From NCBI GenBank assembly GCA_017547525.1, contig JAFYPL010000010.1, positions 26,141 through 90,140 of the forward strand: a stretch of 64,000 bases of DNA, given 5' to 3'. This DNA is from Oscillospiraceae bacterium. Its GTDB lineage: Bacteria; Bacillota; Clostridia; Oscillospirales; Ruminococcaceae. A program made the position numbers and the translations under genes. Of the stretch, positions 53,597 to 62,580 are shown piece by piece (position 1 is the first letter of the stretch; the number at the start of each line of letters is the position of its first letter). Under the pieces are notes generated by a model, which did not search any database, was not told the origin of the DNA, and saw nothing but the letters and a program-made list of their open reading frames with translations.

Positions 53597-54388
53597 ATGG
53601 CAAGATATATTTCTTTATACTCCGGATCCTCCGGTAACTGTTCAGTGGTGGAGGAAAACGGAAAATTTATTCTCATAGATATGGGTAAATCTGCACGCCA
53701 GACCAACAAAGCGTTGACTGAACTGGGATTGGATATTAAAAATCTGCAGGGCATACTGGTAAGCCATGAACATACTGATCACACATCTGGTCTGAAAGTA
53801 TTTCTGAAAAATCTGAACGTACCTGTTTACACCGGTGCGGCCACACTTGATTATATGCAGGATAACCTGTTGGTACCAGCCCATATAGAAATGCAGGATC
53901 TTTCTTTCAACGGTGCGGATGTAGGCCCTTTCCACATAACTGGTTTTGAAACACCCCATGACTCAGTGGGTTGTCTTGGCTTCCGTATACATACAGAAAA
54001 AGGCCGCTCAATGTCTATTGCCACCGACCTTGGTATGGTGACAGAAAACATATTTGAGAATCTCAAAAATGTGGATTTGTCAGTGGTAGAATCAAACTAT
54101 GATGTGCAGATGCTGAAAGATGGCCCATACCCATATTATCTGAAAAGCAGAATTGCTTCCAACCGTGGTCATCTGTCAAACCGGCAGTCCAGTGAAATCA
54201 CACTGCGACTTATAGAAAGCGGTGTGGAAAAAATACAGCTGTGCCATCTGTCAAACAACAATAATACTCCTACGCTGGCGCTTCAGCAGGTAGCATTGAC
54301 AGCTATGGCAAAGGGGATCAGAATACCGGATCATGTGCAGGTTAAAGTAAACCGCCGCCATGAAATCACATCAGATACAGAATTTTAA
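53597..54388 (+). CDS. MBL-fold hydrolase, YycJ/WalJ type
   Basis: 263-residue metallo-beta-lactamase-fold protein. The metal motif SHEHTDH (H57, H59, D61, H62) and the starting signature SLYSGSSGNCSVVE match YycJ/WalJ, which in Bacilli lies near the WalRK genes and may process DNA ends. In this window WalRK is absent and the partner is rlmH, which is also close to yycJ in Firmicutes. AAAAGGAA precedes the ATG. Confidence 0.9.
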   Translation: MARYISLYSGSSGNCSVVEENGKFILIDMGKSARQTNKALTELGLDIKNLQGILVSHEHTDHTSGLKVFLKNLNVPVYTGAATLDYMQDNLLVPAHIEMQDLSFNGADVGPFHITGFETPHDSVGCLGFRIHTEKGRSMSIATDLGMVTENIFENLKNVDLSVVESNYDVQMLKDGPYPYYLKSRIASNRGHLSNRQSSEITLRLIESGVEKIQLCHLSNNNNTPTLALQQVALTAMAKGIRIPDHVQVKVNRRHEITSDTEF

Positions 54389-54407
54389 TTTACAGAAAGT
54401 ATTGAAA

Positions 54408-54893
54408 ATGCAAAATATTACAATTATCGCACTGGGTAAAGTACAGAAAGGCTATCTTTCTGATGGTTGCAACGAATTTATCAAACGCCTGCGCCCTATG
54501 TGCAACTTTAAACTCATAGAACTGGACGATGAACCGTTGCCAGAAAAAAATCTGAACCAGACACTTATAGATCGTGCACTAGATAAAGAAAGTGTTAAAA
54601 TACTGGCATCTATTCCAAAACAGAGTTATGTGATAACACTGTGTATCGAAGGTAAACAGCTGTCCAGTGAAGATCTGGCAAAAACAATAGAGCAGAAAGG
54701 CATAGAAGGCTATTCAAATATATGCCTTATTATAGGTTCCAGCCATGGTTTGTCTGAGAAAGTAAAGCAGGCCAGCCATATGAGACTGTCGTTTTCAAAA
54801 ATGACCTTCCCACATCAGCTGGCGCGTCTTATTGCACTAGAACAGATTTATCGTGCACTGTCTATTAATGCAGGCAGTAAATATCATAAATAA
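54408..54893 (+). CDS. rlmH: 23S rRNA pseudouridine-1915 N3-methyltransferase RlmH
   Basis: SPOUT methyltransferase acting on helix 69 of 23S rRNA, 161 residues. The start at 54408 gives MQNITIIALGKVQKGYL, the family opening; an upstream in-frame ATG at 54360 overlaps yycJ and is unlikely. The SAM-knot signature LIIGSSHGLSEKVK and the C-terminal FSKMTFPHQLARLIALEQIYRA are complete. The SD is weak, so coupling to yycJ 20 bases upstream is likely. Confidence 0.93.
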   Translation: MQNITIIALGKVQKGYLSDGCNEFIKRLRPMCNFKLIELDDEPLPEKNLNQTLIDRALDKESVKILASIPKQSYVITLCIEGKQLSSEDLAKTIEQKGIEGYSNICLIIGSSHGLSEKVKQASHMRLSFSKMTFPHQLARLIALEQIYRALSINAGSKYHK

Positions 54894-54926
54894 AAACAGA
54901 GGAGTCTATGACTCCTCTGTTTTTAT
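54892..54926. terminator. Bidirectional terminator between rlmH and the TetR gene
   Basis: AAAAACAGAGGAGTC and GACTCCTCTGTTTTT form a 15-bp stem with a 3-base loop. Confidence 0.9.
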
Positions 54927-55465
54927 ATGTTTTTTGGTCTGTGATATGTATCAAAGTATTCTATCATATCAACGAGTTCTTCTTTGGTTTCTTTTTTACC
55001 AGTGCGTATCCATTCAAGGCAAATCTGGCTTATACCCAGATAGGTATACATGTAAAAATAATTCTGGTGACTACCTATAAATTCATCAGAAATATTCTTA
55101 AAGATGCTTTCTCTGTGGCTTGTCACAAATTCCCTGCCCAGATACCAGAGGATATCCTGTTCAAACAGAACAAAGAAAATATCGGAGTATTTATCGTACA
55201 ACGATACGATATCGTATTTGTACTGACGTGAAAAATAATATGCAGCCGGTCTGTCAGGACTGAATATATCGCCTTTTTCGGAAAGATTTTTAAAAAAAGT
55301 TTTGAAGATATCGTCTTTTGTTTTGAAATGATTGTAGAAAGTCTGACGGGAGATATCTGCAGATTCACATATATCCTTTATGGTTATATCCACGTAAGAT
55401 TTGCTTTTCATCAGATTTACGGTGGTAAGCAGTATTTTTTGTATACTTACGGTTGATTGTGCCAT
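54923..55465 (-). CDS. TetR/AcrR-family transcriptional regulator
   Basis: 180-residue repressor. The helix-turn-helix occupies about residues 8-55 (VDITIKDICESADISRQTFYNHFKTKDDIF); the rest is a helical ligand-binding domain rich in aromatic residues. No efflux gene sits beside it; the next gene leftward on the strand is rlmH, convergent. Upstream it faces ccdA, which runs in the same direction and ends 80 bases before it, so the target is unknown. The start follows GGTTAAT without a strong SD. Confidence 0.88.
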   Translation of the reverse strand: MAQSTVSIQKILLTTVNLMKSKSYVDITIKDICESADISRQTFYNHFKTKDDIFKTFFKNLSEKGDIFSPDRPAAYYFSRQYKYDIVSLYDKYSDIFFVLFEQDILWYLGREFVTSHRESIFKNISDEFIGSHQNYFYMYTYLGISQICLEWIRTGKKETKEELVDMIEYFDTYHRPKNI

Positions 55466-55545
55466 ATTAACCTCGTGATCAATATATTTATATTTATAGA
55501 ACTATAATACATTATATAGATAAAATCGTGAAAAAACAATAGATA

Positions 55546-56199
55546 TTATGTGAAAATAGCAAGATAATAGCCTAAAAGATCAAAAATCATGGCTAAACCT
55601 ACTAATATCAGTATTACACCACCCACAGTTTTGATTTTTTCGCTGTGAATTTTCAGAAAATTAACCACACTTTTCAGTCTTTCATACATCAGTGAAAACA
55701 CTATGAATGGCACGCCAAGGCCGAGACCAAAGCAGGCTAAAAGCAGCATGCCCTGGATTACAGTTTCCTGCACACCGGCAAGGGCAAGAGCACTGCCTAA
55801 AAATGCACCCATGCATGGAGTCCATCCGAATGAATAGCTGACACCAAAAAGGAAGTTTGACAGAAAACCGCTTTTTTCTTTTTTAGCTGTGCTGCCACCG
55901 ATATTAAGTGTAATAAAATCCATATAAACAAAGCCGAAAAACACCAGCATAACTCCGGCCAGTTTTATAAGGAATGTTTTATAGCGGGAAAGGAAACTGG
56001 CCAGTGAAAAGGCCGTAGCCCCCATAGCCACAAAGGCTGTTGTAAAGCCAAGTACAAAGAAAAGTGTGTTTATAAAGCGTTTTGAAAGGCTCTGTTTTTC
56101 ATCTGCCGAAATATATGCCAGAAAAATTGGCAGCATAGGCAGTATACAGGGGGATACAAAGGCCAGCATCCCTTCAGAGAAAGTAAATAAATACTGCAT
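55546..56199 (-). CDS. ccdA: Cytochrome c biogenesis/thiol-disulfide transporter CcdA
   Basis: 217-residue, six-helix membrane protein that passes electrons from cytosolic thioredoxin to extracytoplasmic thiol proteins. The two redox cysteines are seen in SPCILPMLPIFLAYI (near residue 18) and GWTPCMGAFLGS (near 120). It follows the thioredoxin-like gene by 15 bases, and the two form a classic CcdA-TlpA redox pair. AGGAGAG precedes the ATG. No c-type cytochrome genes are nearby, so the client proteins are unknown. Confidence 0.93.
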   Translation of the reverse strand: MQYLFTFSEGMLAFVSPCILPMLPIFLAYISADEKQSLSKRFINTLFFVLGFTTAFVAMGATAFSLASFLSRYKTFLIKLAGVMLVFFGFVYMDFITLNIGGSTAKKEKSGFLSNFLFGVSYSFGWTPCMGAFLGSALALAGVQETVIQGMLLLACFGLGLGVPFIVFSLMYERLKSVVNFLKIHSEKIKTVGGVILILVGLAMIFDLLGYYLAIFT

Positions 56200-56214
56200 A
56201 GCACTCTCCTGTTT

Positions 56215-56775
56215 TTACAGCATAGCGTTTATATTCGCTACAATTTCATCATAACTTGTCATGCCGGATTTGGCATTGAAGAAATAGCCTTCGCTGTCGA
56301 TATAAACTGTAAGAGGGAAACTGTTTACGCCAAAAATGTATATGCCATAACCTGGGTCATCGTAATAGGTTGTAAGGTTTTCAATGCCTTTTTCTGCAAG
56401 GTAGTCTGCCACAGCCTGTCTTGTCATATTTGAATCCTCTTCAACGTCAAGCAGTATAAAATTTACCTTGTCGCCATATTCTGCGGCTGCTTTGTCGAAT
56501 TCCGGAAGTTCAAGGGTGCAGAATGGGCACCATGTACCCCAGAAGTTCATAACTATAGGTTTACCCGCAAAATCGCTTAAATTTACTGTTTCTCCTTCCA
56601 GGTTTTTAAATTCAAAGTCCGGAATTGCAATTTTTTCTTCATTCTGCACTGCGTTTTTATCCACAGTTTCGGTGTCAAAATTCTGCAGATAAGGTACTAC
56701 CAGACCGCTTATAACAGAAAAAATAAGCAACACTGTAACGCTGGCAATAGCAATTTTCTGTTTGGTATTTTTCAT
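56215..56775 (-). CDS. Membrane-anchored TlpA/ResA-like thioredoxin
   Basis: 186-residue extracytoplasmic thiol oxidoreductase. One N-terminal membrane helix (about 8-28) is followed by a linker and a thioredoxin fold with the active site WCPFC in NFWGTWCPFCTLELPEF (about residue 82) and the cis-proline region NSFPLTVYI. It is reduced through CcdA encoded next to it. Its codon choice, with more CTT and less CTG for leucine than the flanking housekeeping genes, hints at separate ancestry. Confidence 0.92.
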   Translation of the reverse strand: MKNTKQKIAIASVTVLLIFSVISGLVVPYLQNFDTETVDKNAVQNEEKIAIPDFEFKNLEGETVNLSDFAGKPIVMNFWGTWCPFCTLELPEFDKAAAEYGDKVNFILLDVEEDSNMTRQAVADYLAEKGIENLTTYYDDPGYGIYIFGVNSFPLTVYIDSEGYFFNAKSGMTSYDEIVANINAML

Positions 56776-56854
56776 ATATAAATCACCTCATGGTTAAAAT
56801 ATAATATTTATTGTAGATTATTATACAATAAGCTGAAAATATAATAAAGTAAGT

Positions 56855-56883
56855 TTGTCACACATATTTATTTGTGGTATAAT
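56855..56883 (+). promoter_or_regulatory. Promoter of the PHP-phosphatase gene
   Basis: TTGTCA (56855-56860), 17-base spacer ending TGTGG, perfect TATAAT (56878-56883) with extended -10. Confidence 0.72.
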
Positions 56884-56933
56884 ATGTGGCGTAAAAAAAC
56901 AGGGGAACAGTATGTTTCAGAAAGTGTAATGTT

Positions 56934-57719
56934 ATGAATATTGTTGACTGCCATGTACACACCGCATTTTCCTTTGACAGCAAAGAGCCAATGGAAAATT
57001 ATGTAAAAACAGCGGCAGAATTGGGGGACACTTATTTTATATCCACAGAACATGTTGATCTTGAAAGCTTTATACTTAACAGGGAAGATATTCTGCGGGA
57101 TATTGACCGGCAGGTGGAAGTGGTAAAACAGCTTAACGAAAAATACCCGGTAAAGGTACTGCTGGGTGTGGAATTGGGTTGGCGCAAAAGCATAAGGGAC
57201 AGAATTGACCGGATAGGCAAAAAATATCCTTTTGATATGATTTTGCTTTCCATACACGAAACCGAATATGCCGACGTTGCCCACCCGGACTATATAAAAG
57301 GGCGTAGTGTGGACGATTGTTTTGAAGAATACCTTAGCCTTGCCCTGCAGGCCATAGAAGATTTTGAAAACTTTGACAGCTTTACCCACATAGACTACTT
57401 ACTGCGATATATAGGGGACACCGACCTTAACAAGCACAGGGAAAGCCTTGAAAAGGTTTTTAAAGGGCTTATCAGCAAAGGCAAAGCCCTTGAAATAAAC
57501 AGCAAAATTTTCCCGGATACAGCTTCTATGCGCCGTGCTGAGGAAATCATTAAAATGTATACCGATTTAGGCGGTGAAAAGTTTACACTGGGCAGCGATT
57601 CCCACTCTGCGGCGGTTTATAAAAATGGTGTTGATGCTGTGATAAATATGCTCAAAGCACACGGTGTGAAATATGTATGCCACTATGTTTCAAGACAGGA
57701 ACATCATGTGGAAATATAG
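56934..57719 (+). CDS. hisK: Histidinol-phosphatase of the PHP family
   Basis: 261-residue metal-dependent phosphoesterase. The metal ligands are in VDCHVHTAFSFD (residues 4-15), STEHVD, LGVELGW, SIHETEY and GSDSHSAA near the end. It matches HisK (the penultimate step of histidine synthesis) in length and motif order, but no other his genes lie nearby and other PHP phosphatases share the pattern. The message would start about 45 bases upstream. There is no clear SD. Confidence 0.82.
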   Translation: MNIVDCHVHTAFSFDSKEPMENYVKTAAELGDTYFISTEHVDLESFILNREDILRDIDRQVEVVKQLNEKYPVKVLLGVELGWRKSIRDRIDRIGKKYPFDMILLSIHETEYADVAHPDYIKGRSVDDCFEEYLSLALQAIEDFENFDSFTHIDYLLRYIGDTDLNKHRESLEKVFKGLISKGKALEINSKIFPDTASMRRAEEIIKMYTDLGGEKFTLGSDSHSAAVYKNGVDAVINMLKAHGVKYVCHYVSRQEHHVEI

Positions 57720-57827
57720 AAAAAACACTGAAATATAAAGGAAAAATAAACTTTTGATTATGTAAAAACTGTACAAAAATATATAAACTACACAGTATGT
57801 TTTTGATATTTTTGTATAAAATTTTAC

Positions 57828-57855
57828 TTGAAAAAATTTATATAAATGGTAAGAT
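57828..57855 (+). promoter_or_regulatory. Candidate promoter of the glg operon
   Basis: TTGAAA (57828-57833), 16-base spacer ending TGG, TAAGAT (57850-57855). It lies ahead of an approximately 140-base leader before glgC. Confidence 0.6.
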
Positions 57856-57870
57856 AATATAGAGGAAGTC

Positions 57871-57972
57871 TTTTTAAAAGGCATCATAGCGTCTATACCG
57901 CATTTTAATTGCAAAATGGGGTGTTTTATGCTTTTTAAAAACCAATTTTCTTAATTAACAGGTGATGACCTG
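57871..57972 (+). promoter_or_regulatory. Structured leader RNA of glgC
   Basis: A long stem pairs TTTTTAAAAGGCAT (57871-57884) with ATGCTTTTTAAAAA (57928-57941), 14 bp with one G-U. Inside are ATACC/GGGGT-type pairing and the hairpin CATTTT-AAAATG (57901-57918). A second small hairpin, CAGGT-GATG-ACCTG, lies at 57959-57972. I do not recognise a known riboswitch. The rest of the 284-base gap after the PHP gene is AT-rich without a gene. Confidence 0.55.
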
Positions 57973-58003
57973 AATAATGTAAATAAAAAGTGAGGGTAAA
58001 ATT

Positions 58004-59209
58004 ATGTCTAAAGAGTGTATTGCTATGCTCCTGGCTGGTGGCCAGGGTTCCAGACTTTATGCACTTACACAAGCAACAGCCAAACCGGCAGTTTACTTTG
58101 GCGGTAAGTACAGAATTATCGACTTTCCACTGTCTAACTGTGTAAACAGCGGCATCGACACAGTAGGTGTTCTTACACAGTATCAGCCACTGGAACTGAA
58201 TGAATACCTGGGCAACGGCCAGCCATGGGACTTGGACCGTCTGTACGGTGGTGTTCATGTTCTGCCTCCATACCAGAAAGCTACAGGTTCTGACTGGTAC
58301 AAAGGTACAGCTAATGCTATCTACCAGAACATCAAATTCATCGAAAGATATGACCCAGAATACGTTCTGATTCTTTCCGGTGACCATATCTACAAAATGG
58401 ACTACGAAAAAATGCTGGCTCAGCATAAAGAAAAAGATGCTGACATTACTATCGCAGTTCTGGATGTTCCAATGGAAGAAGCAAGCCGTTTCGGTATCAT
58501 GACTTGTGATGCAGAAGGCAGAATTGTTAAATTTACAGAAAAACCAAAGAACCCTGATTCAACTCTGGCTTCTATGGGTATCTATATTTTCACATGGGAC
58601 AAACTGAGAAAATATCTTATCGAAGACGAAGCAAACCCAGAATCTGAAAACGACTTTGGTAAAAACATCATCACTTCCATGCTGGCAGATAACCAGAAAC
58701 TGTACGCTTACAACTTTGAAGGCTACTGGAAAGACGTTGGTACAATCGACTCCCTGTGGGAATCCAACATGGACCTGCTGGATCCTAACGTACCATTTGA
58801 CGTATGGGATAACTCCTGGAAAATTTACTCCAGAACACATAACGTTCCACCACAGTATGTAGGCCCAGAAGCTGTTGTAGAAAACAGTATGGTTTCCGAA
58901 GGCTGCGTTGTTGACGGCTGTGTAGATTTCTCTGTACTGTTCCAGTCAGTAGTTGTTGAAGAAGGCGCTACAGTTCGTGACAGTATCGTACTTCCTGGCT
59001 CCGTAATCAAAAAAGGCGCTAACATCCAGTACGCTATCATCGGCGAAAACTGTGTTGTTGAAGAAGGCGCTACAGTTGGCCAGCGCCCAGAAACTATGGA
59101 AAACATGGATAACTGGGGTATTGCTGTTCTTGGTAACGGCGTAACAGTTGGCGCAAAACTGACAGTACCTGCAAAAGGTATGATTTACGAAGACGTTAAG
59201 GAGGGCTAA
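58004..59209 (+). CDS. glgC: Glucose-1-phosphate adenylyltransferase, catalytic subunit GlgC
   Basis: Makes ADP-glucose for glycogen synthesis; 401 residues. The nucleotidyltransferase signature [14 protein letters not shown] is near residues 7-20, [19 protein letters not shown] and [10 protein letters not shown] follow, and the C-terminal left-handed beta-helix (from about 300) has the hexapeptide repeats [10 protein letters not shown] and [16 protein letters not shown] precedes the ATG. glgD follows after 5 bases and glgA after that; the transcript starts with a structured leader. Confidence 0.96.
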   Translation: MSKECIAMLLAGGQGSRLYALTQATAKPAVYFGGKYRIIDFPLSNCVNSGIDTVGVLTQYQPLELNEYLGNGQPWDLDRLYGGVHVLPPYQKATGSDWYKGTANAIYQNIKFIERYDPEYVLILSGDHIYKMDYEKMLAQHKEKDADITIAVLDVPMEEASRFGIMTCDAEGRIVKFTEKPKNPDSTLASMGIYIFTWDKLRKYLIEDEANPESENDFGKNIITSMLADNQKLYAYNFEGYWKDVGTIDSLWESNMDLLDPNVPFDVWDNSWKIYSRTHNVPPQYVGPEAVVENSMVSEGCVVDGCVDFSVLFQSVVVEEGATVRDSIVLPGSVIKKGANIQYAIIGENCVVEEGATVGQRPETMENMDNWGIAVLGNGVTVGAKLTVPAKGMIYEDVKEG

Positions 59210-59214
59210 TAATC

Positions 59215-60336
59215 ATGAAAAAAGGCGATAAAGTATTAGGGATTATCTTCCCTAACATGCACGATAATGCTATCGGCGAACTGACAAAACTTAGAACTAT
59301 GGCCAGCGTACCTTTTGGCGGCCGTTACAGATTGGTTGACTTCACACTGTCTGAAATGGTAGCTGCAGGTATCGATGATATCGGCCTTATCGTAAAAAGA
59401 AACTACATGTCTCTGATGGACCACCTGGGCTCTGGCCGTGTTTACGACCTGGCAAGAAAAATCGGCGGTCTGAAAGTATTCCCACCATTCAGCGAAATCG
59501 GCACACAGGTTTACACAGGTAAACTGCAGGCTCTTTCCAACGTGGTTGGTTATATTGAAAAAACAGGCGCAAAAGCTGTTATCCTGGCAGACAGCGGTCT
59601 GGTAAGTGCTATCAACTATAACGAAGTACTGGACCAGCACGTTGCAACAGGCGCACAGATTACTGCCCTGTACAAAAAAGAAACAATTGACCCAGCAAGC
59701 AAAACTGATAACGTTGTTTTCAAAGTAGAAGAAGACAATACAATCAGCGCTGTTTACCTTAACGACGACACAACAGAAGTTGTTGCTAATGGTATGTGGG
59801 CATATGTAATTGAAACAGAACTGCTGCTTAAACTGGTTAAAGAAGGCGTTAAACAGGGCCTGACAAACTTCGAAGCAGACGTTCTGCAGAAAATTGTTAA
59901 AGAAGTTAAAGTTTGCGGCTACGAATACAAAGGCGAACTTAAACGTATCACAAGCCTTCTGACATATTTCAAAGCTAACCTTGATATGGTTAATAGAGAA
60001 ACAATGAAAGGTCTGTTCTCTGACCACCCAGTATATACAAAAATCCGTGACGACGCTCCAGTAAGATACGCTCTGGGCAGCGAAGTTAAAGATGTAGTAT
60101 GTGCTGATGGTTGCTACATTGAAGGCTACGTAGAAAACAGCGTGCTGTTCCGTGGCGTTAAAATCGGTAAAGGTGCTATCGTAAGAAACTGCGTTCTCAT
60201 GCAGGATACAGTTGTTGAAGATGGCGCAGTTCTGGAAAACGTTATCTGTGACAAAGACGTTGTTATCACAAAAGAAAAGAAACTGGTTGGCGATGAAAAC
60301 CTGCCAGTATTTGTAGAAAAAGCTGCAAAAGTATAA
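59215..60336 (+). CDS. glgD: ADP-glucose pyrophosphorylase regulatory subunit GlgD
   Basis: 373-residue paralogue of GlgC. The catalytic GGxGSRL loop is replaced (FPNMHDNAIGELTKLR), while ASVPFGGRYRLVDFTLSEM and the C-terminal beta-helix remain, as is usual for GlgD, which activates GlgC in a heterotetramer. GGAGGG lies inside the end of glgC as its SD. Strong codon bias suggests high expression. Long reverse-strand frames across this gene are shadows. Confidence 0.94.
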   Translation: MKKGDKVLGIIFPNMHDNAIGELTKLRTMASVPFGGRYRLVDFTLSEMVAAGIDDIGLIVKRNYMSLMDHLGSGRVYDLARKIGGLKVFPPFSEIGTQVYTGKLQALSNVVGYIEKTGAKAVILADSGLVSAINYNEVLDQHVATGAQITALYKKETIDPASKTDNVVFKVEEDNTISAVYLNDDTTEVVANGMWAYVIETELLLKLVKEGVKQGLTNFEADVLQKIVKEVKVCGYEYKGELKRITSLLTYFKANLDMVNRETMKGLFSDHPVYTKIRDDAPVRYALGSEVKDVVCADGCYIEGYVENSVLFRGVKIGKGAIVRNCVLMQDTVVEDGAVLENVICDKDVVITKEKKLVGDENLPVFVEKAAKV

Positions 60337-60351
60337 TAGGAGGCACACAAT

Positions 60352-61776
60352 TTGAAAATTTTATTCTGTTCCAGTGAAGCTGTTCCTTTTGCGGCCAGCG
60401 GTGGTCTGGGTGATGTAGCAGGTTCTCTTCCTAAAAACCTTGTTGCACAGGGTCAGGAAGTAAGAGTAGTTTTGCCACTCTACGGCCAGATTAAAGAAAA
60501 ATACGGTGATCAGCTGAAATTTGTTGACAGTTTCAATGTATCCCTGGGCTGGAGAAACCAGTATTGTGGTCTGTTTACAATGGACTATGAAGGTGTTACA
60601 TACTACTTTATTGACAACGAATTTTACTTCTACCGTCAGACACTTTATGGTTACGGCGATGACGGCGAACGTTTTGCTTTCTTCTCAAAAGCAATTCTGG
60701 AAAGCCTGCTGCACGTTGACTTTGAACCAGACATCATACACACAAATGACTGGCAGACAGCTCTGGTAACACTGTACATCAACGTTTACTATCGTCATAT
60801 CCAGAAATTCCAGCATGTAAAAACAATATTTACTATCCATAATATTGCATACCAGGGTCAGTACGGTTACAATATGATCGCTGAAACACTGGGCCTGCCA
60901 CAGGAATGGGCACATCATGCTGAATACAATGGTGATACAAACTTTATGAAAGCTGCTATCGAAAATGCAGATAAAGTTTCCACAGTATCTCCAACATACG
61001 CACACGAAATCCTTGACCCATGGTTTGCTCATGGTCTGGATCCAATCCTGCGTGAAAAACAGTACAAACTGGTTGGTATCCTCAACGGTATCGACTACGA
61101 TGAATACAATCCAAAAACAGATAAAATCATCGTTAAAAACTTCCATTCAGATGCATTTATCAAAAATAAAGCTGTATGTAAAGCTGAACTCCGCTCTCTC
61201 TTCGGTCTGGAAGAAGACGGCAGCCCAATCATCTCCATGGTTACACGTCTGGTAGGCCATAAAGGTGTAGACATCATCTGTGATGCTATGCAGGGTCTGG
61301 TAGACAAAGGTTATCAGGTAGTATGTCTGGGTAGCGGCGAAGCTCAGTTTGAAACATTCTTCAATGACCTGGCTGCAAGATACCCAGGCCGCGTAGGTGT
61401 AAAAATCGGCTTTATTCCAGCTCTGGCTAGAAAAATCTATGCTGGTTCTGATATGTTCCTTATGCCAAGTAAATCTGAACCATGTGGTCTGTCACAGATG
61501 ATCGCTCTGCGTTACGGTGCTATCCCAATCGTTCGCGAAACAGGCGGTCTGAAAGACTCCGTACATGACTCACAGGGTGGCGAAGGTAACGGCTTCACAT
61601 TTGCAAACTATTCTGCATCCGAACTTTACGAATGCTGCATGCGTGCATACGAAGGCTATCAGGATACAAAAGGCTGGCGTGTACTTATCAAACGCGCTAT
61701 GAAAGGTGACTACAGCTGGAAATCCAGTGCACTTGAATACATCAAAATGTACGAAGATACACTCTCACTCTGGTAA
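60352..61776 (+). CDS. glgA: Glycogen synthase GlgA
   Basis: GT5-family retaining glucosyltransferase that extends glycogen from ADP-glucose; 474 residues. It starts with TTG, set by AGGAGG eight bases upstream. The N-terminal substrate loop reads AASGGLGDVAGSLPK, so the lysine of the textbook KTGGL motif is alanine, a variant I recall from other Clostridia. HTNDWQTAL, HNIAYQGQY and the C-terminal EPCGLSQMIALRYG are intact. No branching enzyme or phosphorylase is in the window. Confidence 0.95.
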   Translation: MKILFCSSEAVPFAASGGLGDVAGSLPKNLVAQGQEVRVVLPLYGQIKEKYGDQLKFVDSFNVSLGWRNQYCGLFTMDYEGVTYYFIDNEFYFYRQTLYGYGDDGERFAFFSKAILESLLHVDFEPDIIHTNDWQTALVTLYINVYYRHIQKFQHVKTIFTIHNIAYQGQYGYNMIAETLGLPQEWAHHAEYNGDTNFMKAAIENADKVSTVSPTYAHEILDPWFAHGLDPILREKQYKLVGILNGIDYDEYNPKTDKIIVKNFHSDAFIKNKAVCKAELRSLFGLEEDGSPIISMVTRLVGHKGVDIICDAMQGLVDKGYQVVCLGSGEAQFETFFNDLAARYPGRVGVKIGFIPALARKIYAGSDMFLMPSKSEPCGLSQMIALRYGAIPIVRETGGLKDSVHDSQGGEGNGFTFANYSASELYECCMRAYEGYQDTKGWRVLIKRAMKGDYSWKSSALEYIKMYEDTLSLW

Positions 61777-61786
61777 TATACTTATA

Positions 61787-61833
61787 AAAAGAAGAGAAAC
61801 AGCTCCTTCAAAGGGGCTGTTTCTCTTCTTTTA
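61787..61833 (+). terminator. Terminator of the glg operon
   Basis: AAGAAGAGAAACAGC pairs with GCTGTTTCTCTTCTT, a 15-bp stem, followed by TTATAT. Confidence 0.9.
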
Positions 61834-61901
61834 TATAGTGTTTGATATCTTTATTATTCGTATGTTTATGATATAATGAAATATATGAAAGGAGAGATAT
61901 T

Positions 61902-62381
61902 ATGAAGAATTTTATGGAAAAGGCTTTCAGACTTTACAATAATGAGTGGGCACTGGTTACTGCAGGTCCTGTGGATAACTTTAACACTATGACCATCAGC
62001 TGGGGTGGACTTGGCACACTTTGGAACAGACCAGTGGCAACAGTTTATGTAAAACCAATACGTTATACTCACGGTTTTATGGACGCCAACGACTATTTCA
62101 CAGTAAGCTTCTACGACGAACAGCATAAAGAGGCTCTGGCATATTTGGGCAGTCACTCCGGTAAAGATGAAGACAAAGTGGCAACTGCAGGTTTTACACC
62201 GGTTACAGTGGGGGAAAGTACTACTTTTGCACAGGCAAAGATAACGCTGCTGTGTAAAAAAGTGTATCGTCAGGATATGACTGTGGAAACTATGCCACAG
62301 TTTGCAATTGACAGATATTATACAGATGAAGAGCCACACACTATTTTTATAGGTGAGGTTGTGGATATAATAGAAGGGTAA
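61902..62381 (+). CDS. Flavin reductase-like FMN-binding protein
   Basis: 159-residue protein of the flavin-reductase/pyridoxamine-oxidase-like split-barrel class. The pattern WALVTAGPVDNFNTMTISWGG followed by RPVATVYVKPIRYTHG and YFTVSFYDE is typical of the DIM6/NTAB group that binds FMN. The reaction is not assignable. GAAAGGAGAG precedes the ATG and a TATAAT at 61872-61877 may be its -10. It is the last gene before the mobile-element boundary. Confidence 0.85.
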   Translation: MKNFMEKAFRLYNNEWALVTAGPVDNFNTMTISWGGLGTLWNRPVATVYVKPIRYTHGFMDANDYFTVSFYDEQHKEALAYLGSHSGKDEDKVATAGFTPVTVGESTTFAQAKITLLCKKVYRQDMTVETMPQFAIDRYYTDEEPHTIFIGEVVDIIEG

Positions 62382-62382
62382 T

Positions 62383-62410
62383 ATGTTACTTTTGGAGTAA
62401 AAAGTAACAT
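62383..62410. repeat. Inverted repeat after the flavin-reductase gene
   Basis: ATGTTACTTTT (62383-62393) and AAAAGTAACAT (62400-62410) form a perfect 11-bp stem with a 6-base loop directly after the stop codon. No T-run follows; it may be a weak terminator or mark the edge of the inserted element. Confidence 0.6.
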
Positions 62411-62494
62411 GCTGATGAAGTCAGTATGAAAATAAGGAATGATAAGAGTGTTCCCTGCATTTTATCGCAACATTTATTTACCCAAAATTTAATC

Positions 62495-62523
62495 ATACAA
62501 AAAAACAGCCCCACAAGGGGCGG
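62495..62523 (-). terminator. Terminator of the serine recombinase gene
   Basis: On the minus strand GCCCC-TTGT-GGGGC (62508-62521) is followed by TGTTTTTTTG. Confidence 0.8.
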
Positions 62524-62556
62524 TCCAATAAAACAGTATAATAATGTTTTCGGTGA

Positions 62557-62580
62557 GGCGGCATGAGTAATCATGCCGCC
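62557..62580. repeat. Perfect inverted repeat spanning the recombinase stop codon
   Basis: GGCGGCATGA (62557-62566), GTAA, TCATGCCGCC (62571-62580), an exact 10-bp inverted repeat. Its right arm encodes the last codons and TGA stop of the recombinase. Confidence 0.7.

Noticed and set aside
59236-60348. Reverse-strand frame of 370 codons opposite glgD
   Set aside because: Its composition (Cys, Phe and Asn rich) is that of an antisense shadow of a gene with strong codon bias; no SD or family motif.
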